Below are positions 8,689 to 16,727 of a stretch of 63,518 bases of DNA, in pieces. A program made the translations under genes and the position numbers. Source of the stretch: Paracoccaceae bacterium (lineage in GTDB: Bacteria > Pseudomonadota > Alphaproteobacteria > Rhizobiales > Stappiaceae); NCBI GenBank assembly GCA_013373445.1, contig JABXHV010000060.1, positions 1 through 63,518 of the forward strand. The letters run 5' to 3'. Numbering within the stretch: the stretch's first letter is position 1; the number at the start of each line of letters is the position of its first letter. Below the pieces are notes generated by a model. The model did not search any database and had not been told where the DNA came from. It saw nothing but the letters and a program-made list of their open reading frames with translations.

Positions 8689-9732
8689 TTAGGAAGAGGG
8701 GCCGTCGTCGAAACCGACCCGATCGACCATTTCGCTTGCACTCTTGCGATGTGCAGCGATCTCGCTGAGGCTCAAGTCGTCCGGCTTCAGTGTCCCCCAG
8801 GACTTCACGCGGTCCGATACCGGTACGCCCGGTGTCACCGGATACTCGAAGTTGATCTCCGCATAAATGTGCTGAGCTTCTTCCGACGTCAGGTACTCGA
8901 TCAACTTGATCGCGTTTTCCTTGTGTGGCGCATGCTTCGCCAGGATCACGCCAGAGATGTTCACGTGGCTACCGCGACCATCAGAGTTGGGGAACAGCAA
9001 CCGGACAGACGCAGCCCACTCTTTCTGCTCTGGCTCTTTCTCATTCGTCTCCATGGAACCCATGTAATAAGTGTTGCCAAGAGCAATGTCGCATTCGCCC
9101 GAGTAAATCGATTTGACCTGTGCGCGGTCATTACCTGTCGGCTTGCGTGCCAGATTGTTTTTGACGGCCTCGAGCCATTTCTCGGTTTCTTTTTCGCCGT
9201 GATGCGCGATCATCGAAGCAATCAATCCGAGGGTATAGCTGTGCTGCCCAGAGCGTGTGCAGATACGCCCTTTCCATTTCGGGTCAGCCAGTTCTTCGTA
9301 GGTGATGGTGTCCTGCTTCACACGCTCGCGTGAGGCGTAGACGATGCGTGAGCGCGCCGTAAGCCCCACCCATTCGCCGTCTGGATCCCGAAAGCTGGCC
9401 GGAATGTTTGTGCTGACGATTTCAGATGAGATAGGCGCGGCGATGCCAAGCTGCTTGGCGCTATCAAGGCGGCCAATATCGACCGTTAGAAGAACGTCTG
9501 CGGGGGAGTTTTTTCCCTCAGCGGCGATACGTTCGCCCAATCCCTTATTGGAGAAAACGATGTTGGACTTGATGCCGGTTTTTTTCTCAAAGGCTTTGAG
9601 AAGGGGCTGGATCAGATAGGGCTGACGGTAAGAGTAGATATTGACAAATTCATCCGCCGTTGCTGAGCCTGAAACGCTGATACTGGTCAACAAGAGACCC
9701 AGGCTGCCCAGAAATCGGAGGGAATGTATCAT
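8689..9732 (-). CDS. Fe(III) ABC transporter periplasmic binding protein (FbpA/FutA family)
   Basis: A 347-residue secreted protein with a signal peptide (residues 1-26, ending SGSATADE). The mature part starts with VNIYSYRQ, as in FutA/FbpA ferric-binding proteins, which have tyrosines near the N-terminus. The C-terminal tyrosine pair of the iron site is seen in GNTYYMGSM near residue 222. It captures Fe(III) in the periplasm for the permease downstream. GAAGAGGAAA precedes the ATG. Regulation by iron is expected; possible repeats in the upstream region are described separately. Confidence 0.88.
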   Translation of the reverse strand: MIHSLRFLGSLGLLLTSISVSGSATADEFVNIYSYRQPYLIQPLLKAFEKKTGIKSNIVFSNKGLGERIAAEGKNSPADVLLTVDIGRLDSAKQLGIAAPISSEIVSTNIPASFRDPDGEWVGLTARSRIVYASRERVKQDTITYEELADPKWKGRICTRSGQHSYTLGLIASMIAHHGEKETEKWLEAVKNNLARKPTGNDRAQVKSIYSGECDIALGNTYYMGSMETNEKEPEQKEWAASVRLLFPNSDGRGSHVNISGVILAKHAPHKENAIKLIEYLTSEEAQHIYAEINFEYPVTPGVPVSDRVKSWGTLKPDDLSLSEIAAHRKSASEMVDRVGFDDGPSS

Positions 9733-9862
9733 TGATGTTTCCTCTTCTCGTTATCAGCGATGAAATGACCAATTGATCTGCCGGTAATTATCCGTGTCCG
9801 ATGACACCAAGAACATGAGAGCTCAATTGGTGCGTCGATATCTGGTCAAACATGCAATTTTG

Positions 9863-9883
9863 ACTTGGCTCTGACACTCAAGT
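9863..9883. promoter_or_regulatory. Inverted repeat upstream of the iron transporter operon
   Basis: ACTTG (9863-9867) and CAAGT (9879-9883) are separated by 11 bases, and a further CAAGT occurs near 9910. The site is about 130 bases upstream of the binding-protein start. It does not match the RirA or Irr boxes I know, so it is only a candidate operator. Confidence 0.25.
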
Positions 9884-10019
9884 TTGACGTTAACTTATCT
9901 GGAGAAGTCAAGTTTTGTCAAAGGCAAATCGCCGCGGCGAATTAGCGCATGATCACGCAACGGCAGCGATTTGTTTTGTGAGCGGTGAGATCCACATCAC
10001 GGCCGCCTTCTTGTGGGCT

Positions 10020-13000
10020 TTATTCCGCCAAAACCCGTTGTGAAGGGAAGCGGATCTCCACGAGAGTTCCCTGATTTGGTGTGGAATCGATGTGGAAACT
10101 TGCGCGGTTTGCTTCAACCAGTGCTTTGGTTAGGGGCAGTCCAAGCCCGGTGCCTCCACCATGACGGGCGGTATGCACCTGTCTAAATGGCTCAAGAGCG
10201 GCGACGAGGTCCTTGGAGCTCATGCCTGCGCCGGTGTCGCGAATGCGCAGTACCACCTCTCCGCTATCTTCAAGTGAAGAAGAGACGATGACCTGTCCGC
10301 CCGACTTGTTGAACTTGATTGCATTCGAGAGAAGATTGAGCACGATCTGACGCAATGATCTTTGATCGGCGACAACATCAGGCACCGCATCAGGCAGACT
10401 GGCGCGGATAATAACGCGCTCGCGGTTGGCTTGCGGCTGCATCAAGGCGACACATTCGTTGATCACTTCATTGGCCGAAACGGCAGTGAACTTGAGGTCC
10501 ATCTTGCCAGCTTCAATCTTCGAAAGATCGAGCAGGTCGTTGATCAGGCTCATGATGTGAGATCCGGACGTGCGGATGTCTTTGAGGTATTCCTTATAGC
10601 GATCGTTGCCAATTGCGCCAAAACGCTCTTCCATCATGACTTCGGAAAAACCGATAATGGCGTTTAGTGGCGTGCGAATTTCATGGCTGATCTTGGCGAG
10701 GAAATCGGACTTCTGCGAATTGGCATGTTCTGCCTGCCTCTTTGCCTGGGTCAATTCCTCTTCAGCCGCTTTCCACTGCGTGATGTCACGCAGAACGGCG
10801 CAGAACTTAGGTTCCTCATTGTTGGAGCTCACGCGTCCGATTGTCATGAACAGCGGAATAAGGCCACCGTTGGAAACGCGGCCCAACACTTCGCGACCAT
10901 CGTTCAAGATGCTGGCAACGCCATTGCGCGACAATCCGTCGAGATAGTCTGCTGCGGACCGGTGGCTTTCTGGGGCCAGATAGTCATTCAAGGGTGCGCC
11001 AACCAGATCAACACGATTTGCGCTGAAAAGGGCTTCTGCTGACCCATTGGCCTTCGTGATTTGCCCGAAGCGGTCCAGCATCAAGACGCCGTCCGTTGCG
11101 GTTTCCAGAATTGTTTCAAGCTCAGCAACCGCTGCCTCGGCCTGCTTCAGTTCTTCAGAAGGCTCCTTGGGTGTCGGTAGTTCCGTTGCCGCATCTGCCA
11201 CAGTTGTTGGCGCCATGGTTTGCGCGCGCTCGGTGATTGAAATCATCAAGCCGCTGCCGCCGTTCCACGGCACAGAGTGCATACGGGCATCAACAGGCCG
11301 CAGGCTGCCATCTGTCAGGCGTACTTTCAAAGTGCCGTCGACAGTGCCTTCCATTCCCTCAGCGTCGGGGAAGGGCGCATCTTCTGCCTCTTCCATGAAG
11401 ATGGCTTCCAATCCACCAGCTTCAGACAAAGTGCGCAGGTTCGGATATCCGAGCATGTCCAGAAGTGTGTCGTTGGCATACAGAACATCGCGATCATTTA
11501 CGATGGCGATGCCGATTGGCAAGCGATCCAGCAGACCGGGGTCGATGCTGTCGGCAGGCTCGGGAGCACCGACTAGAGCGGCTGCAAAATTGTCGTTCAT
11601 CACCGCATGGGCCTGCGCGTCAAAGTCGTCTTCGAAGGTCGCGCCCAGAGCTTCTGCAATTGTCAGGAAGGCTGCGCGTTCAGGCCGTGTCAGCTTCGAC
11701 GTATCAATCGGGAAAATGTTGTTGCTTTCCTCTGCAGTGTCTGTGGTTTCCTCTTCCGCGAGGTCTGCATTCAGTGCCTGAACATCATCATCTTCAATGT
11801 CGTTAGAGGCTTTGCTTTCGTCGCCGGCAGCAGTCTCCTGAAGGAATCCTTGTTCTTCATCCAGTGGGTCGCTGTCAGTATCTTTCGATACAGCTGTCTC
11901 ATCTGTTTGATCGTCAGCAGCCTTGGAGGGTTCGCTTAGGTCGTTGGCTGCTTCGGAAACAGGCATTGTCGTGCTGTCGACGGGCTCTTCGAAAGCGTCT
12001 TGCAGCAGCTCCAAAGGCCTCTTTTGGGATCCTTCGGTCTTCTTGCGATTGAAGTCGTCAGCAAGGTGCTTGACCGCGGTTTCGATCTCTTTTGGCTGCA
12101 AAGGAGCGGAGCCGGAAATCCCGCCTTTTGCATCGTCCGGGTGAGGGGGGGCGGCAGTTTCTATCTCATCAGTAGCAGGTGGCGTGAGAACGCCCGGCTG
12201 TGGCTCAGATGATGACGTGTCCGTTTCTGGGCTCGCGACATCTGCTTCAGACGCCTGTATGACATCGCTTTCAGTTTCGTCAGTCTCACCTTCTGCCTCT
12301 TGTGAAGAGGTCTGGGCCTCAGAAGCAGACGCATCCGATTTCGAAATGGCGATGCCACCGACCAGCGCTGTAACGCTCGCTGCCAGCAGTGTTCCGCCCT
12401 CAAGCGGTTTCGCTCCGAGAGGTGTCAGATCCAACTCGGGGTTGCCGTCCGAAGCATGATCTTCTTCAATCTCAGGAGTGTCTTCGGCAGCGGCTTCAGT
12501 CGGCGTATCTTCTGTTTCATCGTCAACTGTGTCAGAAACATCGGCTTCGACGTCGCCATTATCATCTTCTGCTACAGAAACAACCTCGATGTCCTCTCCC
12601 GCTTCATCAGCGTTCAAGGTATCCGTGGCCAAGGACGCCGACGACAAGGCAGGGGCACCCAAGGCCGTCGCGCTTGGTTCGTGGATGTCTGTCTCATCTG
12701 TAACATCTGGAGCCAGCGTCACGTCAGACGCTTCCGCTTCGCTACTATCTGGATCGGAGACATCCGTGACGGACCCTGGATCGTCAGCAGAGACAAACGC
12801 CAATGGCGCGTCTTCATCTGAAATCAGGTCAGCCGGACGACAGACGCCAAAACCGCGATAGCCTTCAAATTGCCGGTTGCGGTCAAAGGCTGGCAGGGCT
12901 GCCATATCAACTGGCACCCGAACGGTTTCACCATCAACTGGCCAGTCGACGGTTTTGCCGCTCCAGGTGTCCCTTCGATCGAGTGCGCTCCCGATGACAT

Positions 13001-14096
13001 TGTCCTGGTCAATGTCGAATTGTTCTGCGACTTCAGACCATGTTAGGCCAACAATATCTGCCGATCTGGGACCCAGCGTTTCGCCAAATTCTTCCGAAAT
13101 GAAGCTGAAGCGCTGATCGATATCCATTTGCCAGGCAAAGCGAATGGGACGACGGTTGGCGGTGAAGACAAATGGTGCGCCGTCTTCCGCTTCACCGTCT
13201 AAATTTTCTGCCGGCTCATCGTCTTCATCAGCCAGCCTGTTGGCTTCGACGTTAGCGATCGCCGTTTCCAGGTCGATTTGGGCAGGTTCAGCAGTGCTGG
13301 CCGCATCCTCAGTGCCATCATTTTCAACATCAACGATGTCATCTTCGTGCAGGACATATTCATCATCAGCTTCATCGTCCGGCGCGTCGACGGGCTCGTT
13401 TTTCGAGGCGACTGGATCGCTCTCTTCATCCTCGTAAGTGTCGTCATTCAGATCGGCAAACACTTCGTCACGCAGAGCAAGATTATCAAGTACGATAACC
13501 TGCTGCCTATCATCGAGGCTCAACACAGCGCCTTCATGGTAGGCGTCTTCAACTTCGATCGGTCCAAAGAGGATTGTCTGATCTTCTGGCAGTTCCAGGG
13601 TTTCAGGCGTTCCTTCAAGTTGCCCGTGGCGCACTTGAATGGCATTGCCAGACTGCAGCATGGCTGTGTGGTCCGAGTCACTGAGCAACTTCACGAAGCC
13701 TTGGATTGGATCGCCAGAATAGGCATGCTCTCGGTCGCCGCAAACGATCAGCGCCGCATCAGAGCCATCGGCAAGGCTGAATTGCCTGCACTGGCAAGTA
13801 ACAAGCAGAACGCGCAACCCTCGATAGAAACGCAGGCGCTCGATGCTCATCTGCTCCCGTGTGCCGGACGTGGCGATACGCGCGATATGAGGACGTGCCG
13901 GGGACCTGAACAAACCGTCTTGGTGTTCCAGGTCTGTAAGTGTTTTTGCAGAAAAGAACGCTGCGCCCGCCGCATTGGCCCAAAGAATCTGAGCGCCATC
14001 GGCTGACCAAACCCAAGCCGGACGACTGGAGGTCGCTAAGTGTCTCAGTTCATGAGTTGAACTCAATTCCATGAAGATCTGGAAATAGGTGTTCAT
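10020..14096 (-). CDS. Large PAS sensor histidine kinase, PdhS/DivJ/PleC-like
   Basis: A 1358-residue kinase. Reading from the N-terminus: a PAS-like region (about 20-120), an acidic stretch (210-300), a second PAS (318-415), a linker of about 400 residues rich in Asp, Glu, Ser, Thr and Ala, PAS domains near 850-960 and 993-1110, then HisKA with the phosphorylated His in HEIRTPLNAIIGFSEVM (His1138) and a HATPase domain with NLLSNAIKFN (about 1254) and GGGTGLGLPL (about 1314). The kinase core closely resembles PdhS of Brucella, which controls DivK in the cell cycle. One hydrophobic segment at about 566-583 is the only possible membrane helix. There is no partner regulator gene next to it. GGAG precedes the ATG. 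Long reading frames on the other strand here are composition artefacts. Confidence 0.85.
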   Translation of the reverse strand: MNTYFQIFMELSSTHELRHLATSSRPAWVWSADGAQILWANAAGAAFFSAKTLTDLEHQDGLFRSPARPHIARIATSGTREQMSIERLRFYRGLRVLLVTCQCRQFSLADGSDAALIVCGDREHAYSGDPIQGFVKLLSDSDHTAMLQSGNAIQVRHGQLEGTPETLELPEDQTILFGPIEVEDAYHEGAVLSLDDRQQVIVLDNLALRDEVFADLNDDTYEDEESDPVASKNEPVDAPDDEADDEYVLHEDDIVDVENDGTEDAASTAEPAQIDLETAIANVEANRLADEDDEPAENLDGEAEDGAPFVFTANRRPIRFAWQMDIDQRFSFISEEFGETLGPRSADIVGLTWSEVAEQFDIDQDNVIGSALDRRDTWSGKTVDWPVDGETVRVPVDMAALPAFDRNRQFEGYRGFGVCRPADLISDEDAPLAFVSADDPGSVTDVSDPDSSEAEASDVTLAPDVTDETDIHEPSATALGAPALSSASLATDTLNADEAGEDIEVVSVAEDDNGDVEADVSDTVDDETEDTPTEAAAEDTPEIEEDHASDGNPELDLTPLGAKPLEGGTLLAASVTALVGGIAISKSDASASEAQTSSQEAEGETDETESDVIQASEADVASPETDTSSSEPQPGVLTPPATDEIETAAPPHPDDAKGGISGSAPLQPKEIETAVKHLADDFNRKKTEGSQKRPLELLQDAFEEPVDSTTMPVSEAANDLSEPSKAADDQTDETAVSKDTDSDPLDEEQGFLQETAAGDESKASNDIEDDDVQALNADLAEEETTDTAEESNNIFPIDTSKLTRPERAAFLTIAEALGATFEDDFDAQAHAVMNDNFAAALVGAPEPADSIDPGLLDRLPIGIAIVNDRDVLYANDTLLDMLGYPNLRTLSEAGGLEAIFMEEAEDAPFPDAEGMEGTVDGTLKVRLTDGSLRPVDARMHSVPWNGGSGLMISITERAQTMAPTTVADAATELPTPKEPSEELKQAEAAVAELETILETATDGVLMLDRFGQITKANGSAEALFSANRVDLVGAPLNDYLAPESHRSAADYLDGLSRNGVASILNDGREVLGRVSNGGLIPLFMTIGRVSSNNEEPKFCAVLRDITQWKAAEEELTQAKRQAEHANSQKSDFLAKISHEIRTPLNAIIGFSEVMMEERFGAIGNDRYKEYLKDIRTSGSHIMSLINDLLDLSKIEAGKMDLKFTAVSANEVINECVALMQPQANRERVIIRASLPDAVPDVVADQRSLRQIVLNLLSNAIKFNKSGGQVIVSSSLEDSGEVVLRIRDTGAGMSSKDLVAALEPFRQVHTARHGGGTGLGLPLTKALVEANRASFHIDSTPNQGTLVEIRFPSQRVLAE

Positions 14097-14131
14097 GGGT
14101 CAACTCCAGGTGCAGATACTCAAAAAAATAC

Positions 14132-14178
14132 AACATATGAAACACATGTTATCTTACGGTAATATCAAGTTATTACCG
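14132..14178. promoter_or_regulatory. Two inverted repeats between the kinase and phasin genes
   Basis: AACATATG (14132-14139) and CACATGTT (14143-14150) form an imperfect 8-base inverted repeat with a 3-base gap. CGGTAAT (14157-14163) and ATTACCG (14172-14178) form a perfect 7-base repeat with an 8-base gap. They lie just upstream of the kinase start and about 175 bases upstream of the first phasin, so they may be operator sites of either. Confidence 0.35.
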
Positions 14179-14351
14179 CTTCCAACGCCATTCGTCCACG
14201 CAAACACGGGCCCATAGACCGGTAGGCTGCGAGTGTGGTTAATTGCCGCGTCGCCATTTGCGGTTATTGCGAGTGCATGATAGCAACTTTAAGCTGGACA
14301 TGAAAACCATTTGCCATTCAGGCTGAAAAGCAAAACTGGAGGAGATCCCCG

Positions 14352-14735
14352 ATGACAAAGCCAAACGGTTTCGAAATTCCGGATCAGATGCGCGATTTTG
14401 CAGAACGTAGTGTTGATCAGGCCAAGAAAGCCTTCGATGACTTTATGTCTGTCACACAACAGGCGGTTGAAAATATGGAAGACTCGGCTTCTGTTGTTCG
14501 CACGGGAACAAGTGAAGTGAACGAGAAAACCCTTTCTTTCGCTGAAGAGCATATGCAGGCAGCCTTCCAGTTCGCACAGCAGATCGTGAAGGCACGTGAC
14601 CTGGAGGAAATGGTGAGCCTGCAGCAGACCTATCTGAAAAACCAGATGGAAACGCTCGGCGAGCAGGCCAGGGATCTTTCTGATCATGCCAACAAGGCAG
14701 CTCAAAATGTCGCGAAAGCGGCCAAGAAGACGTAA
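14352..14735 (+). CDS. Phasin family protein (first copy)
   Basis: A 127-residue helical protein with the phasin signature: heptad-like helices, a central segment beginning FAEEHMQAAFQFAQQIVKAR (about 78-97), then LEEMVSLQQTYLKNQMETLG, and a lysine/alanine-rich tail. Phasins coat poly-3-hydroxybutyrate granules, keep them dispersed and affect synthesis and breakdown. GGAGGAG precedes the ATG. A second, longer phasin follows 250 bases later; both carry the same core, so they are paralogues. No PHB synthase gene is in the window. Confidence 0.88.
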   Translation: MTKPNGFEIPDQMRDFAERSVDQAKKAFDDFMSVTQQAVENMEDSASVVRTGTSEVNEKTLSFAEEHMQAAFQFAQQIVKARDLEEMVSLQQTYLKNQMETLGEQARDLSDHANKAAQNVAKAAKKT

Positions 14736-14804
14736 AAATTATAGTTTTTTGGTATTCTGCCAACGAAAATGGTGAGGACTTTATTGTCGTAAGACGTTGA
14801 TGCA

Positions 14805-14828
14805 CCTCTCAGTTTAGTTTCTGAGAGG
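14805..14828 (+). terminator. Hairpin after first phasin gene
   Basis: An 8-bp stem CCTCTCAG/CTGAGAGG with an 8-base loop, followed by GTTTCC. The T tail is short, so termination may be partial. Confidence 0.55.
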
Positions 14829-14850
14829 GTTTCCTTGCTGGTCGTTTATT

Positions 14851-14880
14851 GTGCAGTGCAAAATAAATGTTGCAATGCGA
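14851..14880. promoter_or_regulatory. TGCA-rich candidate PhaR site upstream of second phasin
   Basis: The stretch has repeated TGC/GCA elements (GTGCAGTGCA, then TTGCAATGCG). PhaR regulators of PHB granule genes are known to prefer TGC...GCA sites, and it lies about 105 bases upstream of the second phasin start. The match to that regulator is inference. Confidence 0.35.
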
Positions 14881-14984
14881 AGTTGATTTACCTATATTGG
14901 GTGCACGGATGACGGCAGGCCTTGGATGAGTTGGTAGGCCTGAGATGACAAAATTTGGTCGCATCCGATGAGTTGGAGAAGATC

Positions 14985-15506
14985 ATGTCTGAAACAGCAA
15001 CCACACCAAAAGCAGCGCCTAAGGCGCGCAAGTCAACCAAAACGGCAGGAGCCACTAAGACTATGGCAAATCCATTTGCAGAATTTGAAGCGTTTTCGAT
15101 GCCTAAACTTGAAATGCCGGCAGCGTTTCGTGAATCAACTGAAAAGACACTTGAGCAGGCACGCGCTGCCTACGCCAAGGTCAAGACTGCTGCAGAAGAT
15201 GCAACAGATCTGATGGAAGACACATTCGAGACATCCCGTCAGGGTGTTGTCGACTTCAATCACAAGGCTGTCGATGCAGCCAAGACGAACAGTGACGCGA
15301 CATTTTCCTTCATGAAGGATCTGATGGCCGCGAAGACACTGGCCGAAGTTGTTGAGCTGCAGTCTACATTTGCACGCTCGCAGTTCGACACGTTTTCTTC
15401 CCAGGCGAAGGACATGCAGGAATTTGCAACCAAGCTTGGCACTGATGTCACTGCACCTGTGAAGGATGCAATGGAAAAGACCTTCAAGGAAGCTAAAGTC
15501 GCCTAA
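14985..15506 (+). CDS. Phasin family protein (second copy)
   Basis: A 173-residue phasin. The N-terminus (about residues 1-25) is rich in Ala, Lys and Thr; a phasin helix bundle follows, with DATFSFMKDLMAAKTLAEVV (about 105-124) and ELQSTFARSQFDTFSSQAKD. The ATG at 14985 with GGAGAAG in front is preferred over the in-frame ATG at 14955. It shares the core motif with the 127-residue phasin upstream but is longer at both ends. It probably binds PHB granules; the basic N-terminal tail could also bind DNA, as some phasins do. Confidence 0.88.
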   Translation: MSETATTPKAAPKARKSTKTAGATKTMANPFAEFEAFSMPKLEMPAAFRESTEKTLEQARAAYAKVKTAAEDATDLMEDTFETSRQGVVDFNHKAVDAAKTNSDATFSFMKDLMAAKTLAEVVELQSTFARSQFDTFSSQAKDMQEFATKLGTDVTAPVKDAMEKTFKEAKVA

Positions 15507-15554
15507 GTTGACTTTGGTTTGGTAGAAATAAAATTCTGCCACCTGTTGAGTTTG

Positions 15555-15588
15555 ATGCGCCGCGAGCTGTGATCAGCTTGCGGCGCAT
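15555..15588 (+). terminator. Terminator of second phasin gene
   Basis: A 15-bp stem (ATGCGCCGC plus GAGCTG with its partner) and a 4-base loop, followed by TTT. It lies 48 bases after the stop codon. Confidence 0.8.
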
Positions 15589-15716
15589 TTTCGTTCTAAC
15601 ACCGGGAACACACTTGAATTTTGGCAGAAGTGAGCGGTTTTCTTATAAAAAAGGCTGCAAAAATTAAGTTGAAATTCCTCCTTGTGGACAGGATAAAAGA
15701 GCGTTAGAAGACCCCC

Positions 15717-15745
15717 TTGAAAACTGCGGACATTCTAAATATGTT
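15717..15745 (+). promoter_or_regulatory. Probable sigma-70-type promoter of tRNA-His
   Basis: TTGAAA (15717-15722), a 17-base spacer and TATGTT (15740-15745) lie about 33 bases upstream of the mature tRNA 5' end. Confidence 0.45.
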
Positions 15746-15777
15746 TCGCGGCATCCGATACAAATTGTGTCGCCCTT

Positions 15778-15854
15778 GCAGACGTAGCTCAGTTGGTTAG
15801 AGCGTCGGATTGTGGCTCCGAAGGTCGGTGGTTCAAATCCACTCGTCTGTACCA
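15778..15854 (+). tRNA. tRNA-His (anticodon GTG), no encoded G-1
   Basis: The sequence folds into a full cloverleaf of 77 bases including the encoded CCA. The anticodon loop is TTGTGGC, giving GTG (His). The anticodon stem is TCGGA/TCCGA and the T loop TTCAAAT. The acceptor stem is GCAGACG/CGTCTGT, so the first pair is G1-U72 and the discriminator is A73. The base before G1 is T, so there is no encoded G-1. Most bacteria have G-1 with C73; the G-1-less, U72/A73 form is known from Caulobacter and relatives, where it is read by a divergent HisRS. Confidence 0.95.
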
Positions 15855-15899
15855 TTCCCTTAAATCAATCAAATGATGTGCAGGTGCTCCGGCATTAGG

Positions 15900-15917
15900 G
15901 CGCAAAAGGTCTTGCGC
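15900..15917 (-). terminator. Weak hairpin at the end of the DUF3291 gene
   Basis: GCGCAA (15900-15905) and TTGCGC (15912-15917) pair around a 6-base loop, just past the stop codon of the gene on the minus strand. There is no T tail. Confidence 0.3.
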
Positions 15918-15926
15918 TGGAGTGCC

Positions 15927-16460
15927 CTATGTGACCTGTGTTTTCAGGTTCTTGAGCTTGGCGGTGTCAATTTTGCGCGGCGATCCGTCAGCGGCAAAAG
16001 GCTGCTTGAAGGTGAAGGCTTGCGCCGTTGCGCCATGGTCGTGGAGATGCTCGAGCTTGCCAACGGCCTCTTGCCAATCAGGCTGATGAGCCTCATTCAC
16101 CCACCACAGCACATAGCCCGGCCAATCGATTGCCGGTACAACCCATTCCCGGCCGCGCCGAAACGCTGTTCCGTGCATCCCATGATAAGTCGCCGCTGCT
16201 ATATGTTCGATGTCTTGCCACAGGGACAGAGACGAGGGCGCCCAGCCATCTCCATTGTCGACCCAAAAACGTGGAAAGACTTGCTCACCCCAACACGCCA
16301 TATTCGGATCGCCAGGATAACCCGAGCGCGCGATGAAGCCTGGTGAGGCTTCCAATGAACTAAGAACACTCGGCTCGAGTTCAAAGAACCCCGCAATCTT
16401 GGGTGAGTTCGCGCGTTCCAGGAATGGTCCGTAGGTGTAAACAGCTAGACGATAAAACAT
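15927..16460 (-). CDS. DUF3291 family protein
   Basis: A 177-residue soluble protein that matches the DUF3291 family, an antibiotic-monooxygenase-like ferredoxin fold of unknown function. Visible family features are the N-terminal strand LAVYTYG, the FWVDNGDGW stretch near residue 66, the repeated histidines in AAATYHGMHGTAFRR (about 89-103) and the tryptophan-rich YVLWWVNEAHQPDWQEA near 117-133. The in-frame GTG at 16463 directly before the ATG is an alternative start. It stands alone, convergent with tRNA-His. The real substrate, if it is an enzyme, is unknown. Confidence 0.75.
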   Translation of the reverse strand: MFYRLAVYTYGPFLERANSPKIAGFFELEPSVLSSLEASPGFIARSGYPGDPNMACWGEQVFPRFWVDNGDGWAPSSLSLWQDIEHIAAATYHGMHGTAFRRGREWVVPAIDWPGYVLWWVNEAHQPDWQEAVGKLEHLHDHGATAQAFTFKQPFAADGSPRKIDTAKLKNLKTQVT

Positions 16461-16727
16461 CACGAACAGCAGCGAGACAGATGGGTCATATAGATCTTTC
16501 GGATAGCGGACAGTTCAAGCCATGGCTGTGCTCGGGCATGAGTTTAGGGCAGAGGATTTCGTGGTGCAAACTGGCGACGATCGAATTGGACTCTTTTTCG
16601 GGTGGTGCGGCAGCCGATTTCATGTCATTTATCCGGCCTGATATCGATACTAACCTGCTGGGTTCCCACCAAATCGATATATCTTCTTGCAATCGAACGC
16701 ACCTGCGCGGTGCTTTTGGGGGTGTAA

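Noticed and set aside
11047-11781. Plus-strand open frame of 244 codons within the kinase gene
   Set aside because: It is opposite the acidic, serine-rich linker of the kinase; the low-complexity composition keeps the antisense frame open. It is a shadow rich in Ser/Ala/Arg with no family pattern.
13278-14006. Plus-strand open frame of 242 codons within the kinase gene
   Set aside because: It overlaps the N-terminal PAS-like region and first acidic stretch of the kinase on the opposite strand and has no recognisable domain.
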